A DNA stretch of 47,851 nt from Mesorhizobium silamurunense (GTDB taxonomy: Bacteria; Pseudomonadota; Alphaproteobacteria; Rhizobiales; Rhizobiaceae): NCBI RefSeq assembly GCF_014843825.1, contig NZ_JHQR01000050.1, positions 1 through 47,851 of the forward strand, given 5' to 3'. Both the position numbers and the translations under genes were made by a program. Positions 25,087 through 32,138 of this stretch are shown here, piece after piece (position 1 is the first letter of the stretch; every line of letters starts with the position of its first letter). Under the pieces are notes generated by a model that was not told the DNA's origin, searched no databases, and saw only the letters and a list, made by a program, of their open reading frames with translations.

Positions 25087-25138
25087 GACGGGCCGGAGCC
25101 AGCGACACCAAAGCAACTGCAACAAGGGAGTGAAGACA

Positions 25139-26197
25139 ATGGTAGCAACGTCGAGTTCAGTCGGATCGGGAGCCGCGGGAGCCGCGATCTTCGCCGATTC
25201 GGACAGCCGCAAATATCGGTACTTCGAGCCGAAAGGCCAGCGCGCCACCCACTACGAGGATGTCACGGTTGACGTGCAGCCCGACCCCGAACGCTACCTG
25301 ATCCAGGACTGGATCATCTCTTTCTCGAACGGCAAGGGCGCCTACGTCAAGGACAACACGGCTGCCAAGAGCTCGAACTGGCATGCCTTCCGGGCTCCCG
25401 ATCAGGAATGGGAGCGCACCCACTACCAGCGCCAGTCGAAGATCGAGACGATGGTGCAGAGCGTCATCACCAATGCCCGCCGCGCCGGCGCGCCGAAGAC
25501 CTTCGACAAGGTCTGGTCGAAGCTGCTGCAGGCGCATCTCGGAGCATGGAAGCATGCCGAGTTCGGCCTGGGCACTTCGCTCATGCAGGCGCAGCGCTAC
25601 GGCTACACGCAGATGATCAACAATGCCACGCTGACCAATTCCTCCTACAAGCTCCGGCTGGCCCAGGACATTACCCTCTATCTCGCCGAGATCGGCATGG
25701 ACATCACCGGTTGGGACGACGAGCTCGGCAAAAAGCATTGGCTCGAGGACGGCGTGTGGCAGGGCACCCGCGAGGCGATCGAGACGATCATGGGCACGGC
25801 CGACTATCTGGAACAGTACTTCGCCATCAACATCGTCTTCGAGCCGCTGGTTGGCGAACTGTTCCGCTCCGGCTTCCTGATGCAGGCGGCGGCGGCCAAC
25901 CACGACTTCATCACGCCGCCGGTGATTTCGGCGGCCGAAGCCGACTACGAGCGCAACCTCGCCAACACCATCGACCTGATCTACCTGCTCGCCAACGACG
26001 AGAAGCACGGCGCGGCCAACAGGAAGCTCTTCCAGGGCTGGGTGAGGAAGCACCGCGCGCTTGCCGACAAGGCAGCCATCGGCCTGCAGCCGATCTGGTC
26101 GATGCCGCATTCCAAGCCGATTTCGTTCACCGACGTTCGCGCCCAGTCCGAGGAACGGATTGGCCAGATCCTCGGCGAACTCGGCCTCAAGCGCTGA
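25139..26197 (+). CDS. mimC: Diiron monooxygenase hydroxylase beta subunit (MimC/PrmC-type)
   Basis: The small hydroxylase subunit, which has the ferritin-like fold without the iron ligands and stabilises the alpha subunit dimer. The ATG at 25139 has AAGGGAG eight bases upstream and gives 352 residues; a GTG at 25130 is possible. Family-like segments include YFEPKGQRATHYEDVTVDVQ near residue 30, an AHLGAWKHAEFGLGTSLMQA helix near 135, and DITLYLAEIG near 175. It follows mimB by about 50 bp and precedes mimD by 17 bp, matching mim/prm gene order A-B-C-D. Confidence 0.94.
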   Translation: MVATSSSVGSGAAGAAIFADSDSRKYRYFEPKGQRATHYEDVTVDVQPDPERYLIQDWIISFSNGKGAYVKDNTAAKSSNWHAFRAPDQEWERTHYQRQSKIETMVQSVITNARRAGAPKTFDKVWSKLLQAHLGAWKHAEFGLGTSLMQAQRYGYTQMINNATLTNSSYKLRLAQDITLYLAEIGMDITGWDDELGKKHWLEDGVWQGTREAIETIMGTADYLEQYFAINIVFEPLVGELFRSGFLMQAAAANHDFITPPVISAAEADYERNLANTIDLIYLLANDEKHGAANRKLFQGWVRKHRALADKAAIGLQPIWSMPHSKPISFTDVRAQSEERIGQILGELGLKR

Positions 26198-26214
26198 ACA
26201 AGGGAGAAGACATC

Positions 26215-26583
26215 ATGTCAGTAGCAGCACGCGACGCCTCGCAATCCAACATCTTCAAGTCGATGAAGGACATCACTTTCGAGCAGACGATTTCACACCA
26301 GTGCGGCGTCACCATGAACGACTCGGTCGAGGCGCGCGCCATCGCCGAGTTCATGGGCAAGAAGCCGGGGGTCATCGTCACCTACCAGCCGGCCATGATC
26401 CGCATCGACGGCGACGGCAAGCTGATCTTCAAGATGGACGAGATCAGCGAATATCTCGGCCGCGAGATGACCGCCGAGATCTTCGAGGTCAACACCTCCA
26501 CCCACTACGGCCGCATGGTGCGCATCGACGACAACACCGTGATCCTGTTCGGGAACATGGACGAGGTCTTCGAATACATCTGA
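26215..26583 (+). CDS. mimD: Monooxygenase coupling/effector protein (MimD-type)
   Basis: The cofactor-less regulatory protein (MmoB-like) that binds the hydroxylase and adjusts coupling and substrate access. It has 122 residues with a ribosome site AAGGGAG upstream of ATG 26215. It shows the family features: a short flexible N-terminus, CGVTMNDSVEARAIAEFM near residues 30-47, the IRIDGDGKLIF strand and EISEYLG helix, and the C-terminal VNTSTHYGRMV / VILFGNMDEVFEYI end. It lies 17 bp after mimC in the mim order. Confidence 0.94.
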   Translation: MSVAARDASQSNIFKSMKDITFEQTISHQCGVTMNDSVEARAIAEFMGKKPGVIVTYQPAMIRIDGDGKLIFKMDEISEYLGREMTAEIFEVNTSTHYGRMVRIDDNTVILFGNMDEVFEYI

Positions 26584-26674
26584 GCAAGCTCAAGGACCCG
26601 GCACGCCGCCCGGAAGCGGCGCGCCGGCACCCTCAATACGACGCCCCACCAACACGACGATTGCGGAGGCAAGA

Positions 26675-27697
26675 ATGTACAGGACACCCGACGGCAAGGA
26701 TATCTTCGTGGTCGATGGCCACACCCATTTCTGGGACGGCAGCCCGGAGAACCAGAGGAACATCCACGGCAAGCAGTTCATCGACTGCTTCTATGCCTAT
26801 CACACGAACCTGAGCCCGAAGGAGCAGCTGTGGCCGAAGGGCAAGTTCGAGAAATACAGCGCCGACGATCTTTATCGCGACCTGTTCATCGACGGCCCGG
26901 ACGATGTCGCGATCGTCCAGTCCACCTACCTGAAGGACTTCTACAAGGACGGCTTCAACACGATCGAGCGCAACGCCGAGGTCGCCAAACGCTACCCTGA
27001 ACGGTTCATCGTCAACGGGTCCTTCGATCCGCGCGATGGCGAGAAGGCGCTGGAATACATCCACTTCATGAAGGAGACCTACGACGTCAAGGGCGTGAAG
27101 ATGTATACGGCCGAGTGGAACGGCGCCTCCAAGGGCTGGAAGCTCACCGATCCCGATGCCTACAAGTGCTTCGAACTCTGCGAAAAGCTCGGCATCAGGA
27201 ACATCCATGTCCACAAGGGCCCGACGATCATCCCGCTCAGCAAGGACGCGTTCGACGTTCACGATGTCGACCACGCGGCGACGGATTTCCAAGGCCTCAA
27301 CTGGATCATCGAGCATTGCGGCTTGCCGCGCCTCGACGATTTCTGCTGGATCGCGACGCAGGAGACCAATGTCTATGGCGGCCTGGCGGTGGCGCTTCCC
27401 TTCATTCACTTGCGCCCGCGCTATTTCGGCGAAGTCATCGCCGAACTGCTGTTCTGGCTCGGGCCGGAGAAGCTCCTGTTCGGTTCCGACTACGCGATCT
27501 GGACGCCGCGCTGGCTCGTCGAGAAATTCTGGGCCTACCAGATCCCGCAGGACATCGCTGCAGAACGCGGTGTGCAGCTGACCGACGAGATCAAGGAGAA
27601 GATCCTCGGCCTGAATGCCACGCGCCTCTACAACATCGACATCGATGCCAAGAAGAAGGCGCTCGCAAGCTCGCCCTTCGGCATCGCGGCGGAGTAG
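26675..27697 (+). CDS. Amidohydrolase-family protein (PF04909-like) of the mim operon
   Basis: A 340-residue metal-dependent hydrolase of the amidohydrolase_2 type. Metal ligands are visible in order: DGHTHFW near residue 15 (HxH), HVHKG near 180, IIEHCG near 215 and FGSDYAIW near 270. A relative is a regular companion of mim/prm-type clusters; its exact role in the pathway is not settled. Hydrolysis of a downstream intermediate is possible, as is a role in enzyme assembly. It is followed by the DUF59 gene after 5 bp, so they are cotranscribed. No signal peptide. Confidence 0.9.
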   Translation: MYRTPDGKDIFVVDGHTHFWDGSPENQRNIHGKQFIDCFYAYHTNLSPKEQLWPKGKFEKYSADDLYRDLFIDGPDDVAIVQSTYLKDFYKDGFNTIERNAEVAKRYPERFIVNGSFDPRDGEKALEYIHFMKETYDVKGVKMYTAEWNGASKGWKLTDPDAYKCFELCEKLGIRNIHVHKGPTIIPLSKDAFDVHDVDHAATDFQGLNWIIEHCGLPRLDDFCWIATQETNVYGGLAVALPFIHLRPRYFGEVIAELLFWLGPEKLLFGSDYAIWTPRWLVEKFWAYQIPQDIAAERGVQLTDEIKEKILGLNATRLYNIDIDAKKKALASSPFGIAAE

Positions 27698-27702
27698 GGG
27701 CC

Positions 27703-28500
27703 ATGGCCACCGCCAGCGTTTCCGGCAGCCGCGAGAAGGAGCTCTGGCGGCGCCTTGGTGAGGTCAACGACCCGGAACTCGACGAAGCGATCACAGAGAT
27801 GGGCTTCGTCGAGCGGGCCGAGGTGATGGGCGATGGCAGCGTGGAGGTCGACTTCCGCCTGCCGACCTACTGGTGCTCGCCCAACTTTGCCTTCCTCATG
27901 CTCGACGGTGTCCGCAAGGGGCTCGACCGGCTCTCCTGGGCGCCCGCCTACCGCGTGAAACTGCACGACCACATGTTCGCCGAAGAGGTCAATCGCGGCA
28001 TCGAGGCGGGCAGGACGTTCGGCGACATCTTCGCCGAGCTTGCCGGGGACAAGGATATCGCCGCCTTGCGCGAAACCTTCAGCATGAAGGCCTTCAAGCG
28101 ACGTCAGGAGGCGGTCTTGCGCGGCCTGCGGGAGCACGGCCTCACGGATCGCGAAATCCTCGGCATGGACCTGGCGGCCTATGATGCCGCCAGGTTCGAG
28201 CCGGGCGAGGCGGCCGCGCAGAAGCCGCGATACCGCGCGGCTCTGCTCGAGCGGTTTCCCGACCGCCGCGCAGGCGATCCCGTCTTCGTGACCTGGGAGG
28301 GACGCCAAATCCCGCCTGCCGCGCTCAGTGCCCATCTCGCCGAGCTGCGCGGCGTGCGCGTCAACATGGAGTTCAACGGCGCGCTGTGCCGTGGGCTGAA
28401 GCAGACAAGATACAAGGAACTGGGTGTGGTCGACGGCGAACCGACGCTGGTCGACTTCATCATGGACCGCGTGCCGGCGCGAAACGCGCCGGCCGTCTAG
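27703..28500 (+). CDS. DUF59/MIP18-type metal-sulfur cluster protein with extended C-terminus
   Basis: The first about 110 residues resemble the MIP18/DUF59 family involved in iron-sulfur cluster assembly: the VNDPELDEAITEMGFVE block near residue 19, and a YWCSPNFAFLM segment with a Cys near 52. The remaining about 150 residues are a less familiar, mostly helical C-terminal part, unusual for the family, whose common members are about 100-130 residues. It starts 5 bp after the amidohydrolase and precedes the chaperonin gene. By position it is probably a maturation factor for the diiron hydroxylase or the reductase [2Fe-2S] cluster; this is inference. Confidence 0.82.
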   Translation: MATASVSGSREKELWRRLGEVNDPELDEAITEMGFVERAEVMGDGSVEVDFRLPTYWCSPNFAFLMLDGVRKGLDRLSWAPAYRVKLHDHMFAEEVNRGIEAGRTFGDIFAELAGDKDIAALRETFSMKAFKRRQEAVLRGLREHGLTDREILGMDLAAYDAARFEPGEAAAQKPRYRAALLERFPDRRAGDPVFVTWEGRQIPPAALSAHLAELRGVRVNMEFNGALCRGLKQTRYKELGVVDGEPTLVDFIMDRVPARNAPAV

Positions 28501-28575
28501 CAGCGTCGAAAGCAACGGCCTCCCTCGCACGAGGCCCCCAACCAACAAGCCGCCCGTAAGGCGGAAGGAGGAGTC

Positions 28576-30207
28576 ATGCCTAAAATAATGCTTCACAATT
28601 CGCAGGCGCGCCGGGCCCTTGCCCGTGGTGTCTTCAGGCTGGCGGCGGCCGTCGAACCGACGCTCGGCCCCAAAGGCATGAACGCAATGATCGACCGGCC
28701 GATCGGAACGCCGATGGTGACCCGCGATGGCGTCAGCATCGCCTCCGAGATCGAACTGCATGACCGTTTCGAGAACATGGGGGCGCAGGTCGTCCGCGAA
28801 GTGTCGATGCAGACCAATGAGGTCGCCGGCGACGGCACGACGACCGCCATCGTGCTCGCCAACGCACTGATCCAGGGCGGCATCGAGGCGAATGAGCGCG
28901 GCGCCAAATCGGTCGATCTCTGCAAGGGCATCGATCGCGCGGTGGCGGCGGTGGTGGCCGCCCTCAAGGCTTCGGCCAAGCCCGCCAAGGGCAACGGCAT
29001 CCTCGCCTCGGTCGCCAACATCGCCGCGACCGACGCCAGGCTTGGCGCGCTGGTGGCGGAAGCACACGAGCGCGTCGGCGCGGAAGGCGTCATCACCACC
29101 GACTTCAGCGTCACCACCGAGACCACGCTCGACGTGGTCGAGGGCATGTCGTTCGACCGTGGCTACCTCTCGCACCACATGGTCACCGACCAGGAGAAGA
29201 TGGAGGCCGTGCTCGAGTGGCCCTTCATCCTGATGACCGACCTCAAGATCAAGGAGCCCAAGGCGCTCGAGACCGCCCGCCGCATCGCCGACGAGGCCGG
29301 GCGGCCGCTGCTGATCGTATCCGAGGAAGTGTCGCCGGAAGTGGTGGTGACGCTGCTCGGCAAGCAGGAACCCGGAAAATACCTCATCGTCCATCCGCCT
29401 GAATACGGCCATTGGCGCAAGGCGATGATGGAGGATCTGGCGATCATCACCGGCGGCAAGGTGATCGCCCGCGATCTCGGCGGCCGGCTGGAGGACATCA
29501 CGGCCGAGGATCTCGGGACGGCCGAGCGGGTGAGGACCAGCGCGTCCTACACCTCGATCATTCGGGGCGGCGGCGACCATGCCGCGATCGCGTCGCGCCG
29601 CGCCCAGGTGCAGCGGCAGTATGAGGCCGCGCCGCCCAACATCGAGCAGGACAAGCTGCGCGAGCGCCTGGCCAAGCTTTCCGGCGGCACTGCCATTCTC
29701 TACGCCGGCGGCGTCACGCCGGTCGAGCAGAAGCGGACCATCCAGCTGATCGAGGATTCGCTGAATGCTGTGCGCGCCGCTTCCGAGGAGGGTGTGGTCG
29801 CCGGCGGCGGCTCGGCGCTGGCCCAGATCGCGCCGCTGCTCGACAAGGTGGCGGCCGAGGCGGAGGGCGACATCGCCGAAGGCGTGCGCCTGGTGCGCTC
29901 GGTGTTGTCGCGGCCGCTGTGGCGCATCGCCGCCAACGCAGGCGCGGATCCCGAAACGGTGGTGGCCGAGGTGACTCGCGTCAATGGCGGCCACGGCTAC
30001 AACGCGTCGGCCGGCAGCTACCAGAACATGTTCGAGGCGGGGATCATCGACCCGGTCCGTGTGACCTACACCGCGCTCGCTAACGCCGCCTCCGTGGCGA
30101 CGCTGATCCTGACCACCGAAACACTGATCGGCGATCTCGCCGAGGACGAGGACCCGACCGCCGGCCCGGCTCGCGGCGGCGGTTCGGAAAAGCTTGGCCG
30201 CGCCTGA
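28576..30207 (+). CDS. mimG: GroEL-like chaperonin dedicated to the monooxygenase (MimG-type)
   Basis: A 543-residue group I chaperonin that differs from housekeeping GroEL. It keeps ATP-site motifs (LGPKGMNAMI near 30, RDGVSIASEIEL near 50, AGDGTTTAIVLAN near 85 with catalytic-type DGTTT) and the VAGGGSALAQ region near 410. It lacks the Gly-Met-rich C-terminal tail, ending instead in an acidic and Gly-rich stretch. No groES gene is nearby. Work on mycobacterial MimABCD shows that a specific chaperonin-like protein is needed for active hydroxylase, and this gene fits that role. It has a GGAGGAG ribosome site upstream. Confidence 0.93.
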   Translation: MPKIMLHNSQARRALARGVFRLAAAVEPTLGPKGMNAMIDRPIGTPMVTRDGVSIASEIELHDRFENMGAQVVREVSMQTNEVAGDGTTTAIVLANALIQGGIEANERGAKSVDLCKGIDRAVAAVVAALKASAKPAKGNGILASVANIAATDARLGALVAEAHERVGAEGVITTDFSVTTETTLDVVEGMSFDRGYLSHHMVTDQEKMEAVLEWPFILMTDLKIKEPKALETARRIADEAGRPLLIVSEEVSPEVVVTLLGKQEPGKYLIVHPPEYGHWRKAMMEDLAIITGGKVIARDLGGRLEDITAEDLGTAERVRTSASYTSIIRGGGDHAAIASRRAQVQRQYEAAPPNIEQDKLRERLAKLSGGTAILYAGGVTPVEQKRTIQLIEDSLNAVRAASEEGVVAGGGSALAQIAPLLDKVAAEAEGDIAEGVRLVRSVLSRPLWRIAANAGADPETVVAEVTRVNGGHGYNASAGSYQNMFEAGIIDPVRVTYTALANAASVATLILTTETLIGDLAEDEDPTAGPARGGGSEKLGRA

Positions 30208-30244
30208 CACGGCATTCCACCAGATATTTCGAAAGGACACGACG

Positions 30245-31288
30245 ATGAAAGCCGCCAGACTCTACGAATACGACCCGCACATGAACGTGAAGCTCAAGAT
30301 CGAGGAGGTCGCCGCGCCGACGATCACGGCCCCGGACGAGGTGATCGTGCGGGTCGGCGCCGCCGGACTGTGCCGCACCGACCTCCACATCATCGAAGGC
30401 GTGTGGAAACCGACCATGGACCCCGACGGCAGCCTTCTGCCTTACATCATGGGCCACGAGAATGCCGGCTGGGTCGAGGAGGTTGGCAGCGGCGTCCGGT
30501 CGGTCAAGCGCGGCAACGCCGTGATCTGCCATCCGTTCCGCTCCTGCGGTATATGCCTCAACTGCCGGCACGGCGAGGACATGTATTGCGATAATGGCCA
30601 GTTCCCCGGCCTCGGCATGGACGGCGGCTTCGCCGAATATTTCATCACCAGCGAGCGCTCGCTGATCAAGCTCAACGCCAATGTCACGCCGATCGAGGTG
30701 GCGCCGCTGGCCGATGCCGGCATCACCGCCTATCGCGCCGCCAAACGGGCAGCGAAGCTGTTGCGGCCGGGCAGCTACTGCGTGCTGCTCGGCATCGGCG
30801 GGCTTGGCCACATCGCGCTGCAGTCGCTGCACGCGATTTCGGGCTGCCGCATCATCGCCGTCGATCGCGAGCCGGCCGCGCGCGTGCTGGCCAAGGACCT
30901 CGGCGCCGATTTCGTCCTCGACGGTGGGCCGAATGTTGTCGAGGAGGTCAAGCAGATCACCGGCGGCGGCGCCCATGTCGTCATCGATTTCGTCGGCGAG
31001 CTCGGCGTCGAGAACATCTGCTGGCAGATGGTGCGCAAGGGCGGCCAGCTGTTCGTCGTCGGGTATGGCGGCGCGGTCAACGTGCCGACCGCGCATCTGG
31101 TCATCGAGGAAATCAACATCGGCGGCAGCCTGGTCGGCAATTTCACCGAGCTCGTCGAGCTGATGGAGCTCAACGCCGACGGCAAGGTGAAGATGCACTA
31201 CACCGAGTACAACCTCGCCAGCATCAACACCGCGCTCGACGACTTCAAGAACCGGCACTTCACCGGCCGCGGCGTCATCGTGCCCTGA
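30245..31288 (+). CDS. Zinc-dependent alcohol dehydrogenase
   Basis: A 347-residue NAD(P)-dependent medium-chain dehydrogenase. Catalytic zinc ligands are seen in GLCRTDLH near residue 40 and GHENAGWVEEVG near 75. The structural zinc site is the CGICLNCRHGEDMYC block near 105-119, and the Rossmann motif LGIGGLGHIA is near 180. It starts 37 bases after the chaperonin gene with AAAGGA upstream. It would oxidise the alcohol formed by the monooxygenase to the ketone or aldehyde, as proposed for adh genes of propane/acetone oxidation clusters. Confidence 0.94.
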   Translation: MKAARLYEYDPHMNVKLKIEEVAAPTITAPDEVIVRVGAAGLCRTDLHIIEGVWKPTMDPDGSLLPYIMGHENAGWVEEVGSGVRSVKRGNAVICHPFRSCGICLNCRHGEDMYCDNGQFPGLGMDGGFAEYFITSERSLIKLNANVTPIEVAPLADAGITAYRAAKRAAKLLRPGSYCVLLGIGGLGHIALQSLHAISGCRIIAVDREPAARVLAKDLGADFVLDGGPNVVEEVKQITGGGAHVVIDFVGELGVENICWQMVRKGGQLFVVGYGGAVNVPTAHLVIEEINIGGSLVGNFTELVELMELNADGKVKMHYTEYNLASINTALDDFKNRHFTGRGVIVP

Positions 31289-31359
31289 AACATTTGGACC
31301 GGACTTCGCGCGGACGAGCCGTCGTCCGGTCCCCACCATCATCCAGAGGGAGAGAAAAT

Positions 31360-32049
31360 ATAAACAAATACATCTGTGAATTCATCGGCACGTTCGCGCT
31401 GGTCTTCTTCGGCTGCGCGACGGTCCTGTTCATGCGCTCAGAGGTCGGCCTGCTCGGCGTCGCCATGGCCTTCGGCCTGTCGGTGGTGGCGATGGCCTAC
31501 GCCATCGGACCGATTTCGGGCGCCCATCTCAATCCGGCGGTGAGCCTTGGCGTCTTCGTTTCCGGCCGGATGAAATTCAACGACCTTGTCGGCTATGTCG
31601 TTGCGCAATGCGTGGGGGCGATCGTCGCATCGGCGGTGCTCTACGTTATCGTAGAAGGCAAGGGTGGCGGCTATGATTTGGCGGCGAATGGTTTTGCCCA
31701 GAACGGTTGGTCGACCTATTCAGTGACCTCGGCGTTCCTGTTCGAGTTGATCGCGACGTTTCTGTTCCTGCTTGTCATCCTTCGTGCGACTGCCGAAGGC
31801 GGCGCCGGTGCTCTGGCCGGCCTGGCGATCGGATTGACACTGGTCATGATCCATCTCGCCGGCATTGCCGTGTCCGGATCCTCGGTCAATCCGGCGCGCT
31901 CACTAGGCCCCGCCCTGTTTGCCGGTGGGACCGCGCTGTCACAGCTCTGGCTCTATATCGTGGCGCCTTGCCTCGGCGCTGCGGCAGCCGGACTGGCGCT
32001 GCGTGTTGGTGTCATCGGCGTCGGCGAAACGGCACCGCAGCCGGCCTGA
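31360..32049 (+). CDS. AqpZ-type aquaporin with an apparent ATA start
   Basis: A six-helix major intrinsic protein with both NPA boxes (SGAHLNPAVSLG near 60; SGSSVNPARSLGPAL near 180). It has the selectivity-filter His (MIHLAGI) and Arg (NPAR), suggesting water- or small-neutral-solute conduction. About 230 residues. The normal N-terminus (xNKYICEFIGTF) begins at codon 31360, which reads ATA rather than ATG, with GGGAG seven bases upstream. The only conventional start in frame is a TTG at 31294 with an unlikely N-terminal extension. The start may therefore be a lost ATG or a rare ATA initiation. It is the last gene of the mim operon. Confidence 0.85.
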   Translation: MNKYICEFIGTFALVFFGCATVLFMRSEVGLLGVAMAFGLSVVAMAYAIGPISGAHLNPAVSLGVFVSGRMKFNDLVGYVVAQCVGAIVASAVLYVIVEGKGGGYDLAANGFAQNGWSTYSVTSAFLFELIATFLFLLVILRATAEGGAGALAGLAIGLTLVMIHLAGIAVSGSSVNPARSLGPALFAGGTALSQLWLYIVAPCLGAAAAGLALRVGVIGVGETAPQPA

Positions 32050-32094
32050 TCGGCTGCCCGCCCGCTGCCCCTTCTGTCGGCTGAGATTCCCCCG

Positions 32095-32127
32095 ACCCAT
32101 GGCGCGAATGCCATGGGTTTCCTTTTT
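32095..32127 (+). terminator. Rho-independent terminator of the mim operon
   Basis: A 9-bp stem ACCCATGGC/GCCATGGGT with a GCGAAT loop (32095-32118) is followed by TTTCCTTTTT. It stands 45 bp after the aquaporin stop and between two convergent genes. It closes the rightward operon. Confidence 0.9.
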
Positions 32128-32138
32128 GCCGCGTGTGT

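Noticed and set aside
27628..30240. 870-codon minus-strand open frame opposite the amidohydrolase, DUF59 and chaperonin genes
   Set aside because: Antisense to three clearly conserved genes; rich in Arg/His/Gly without any domain pattern.
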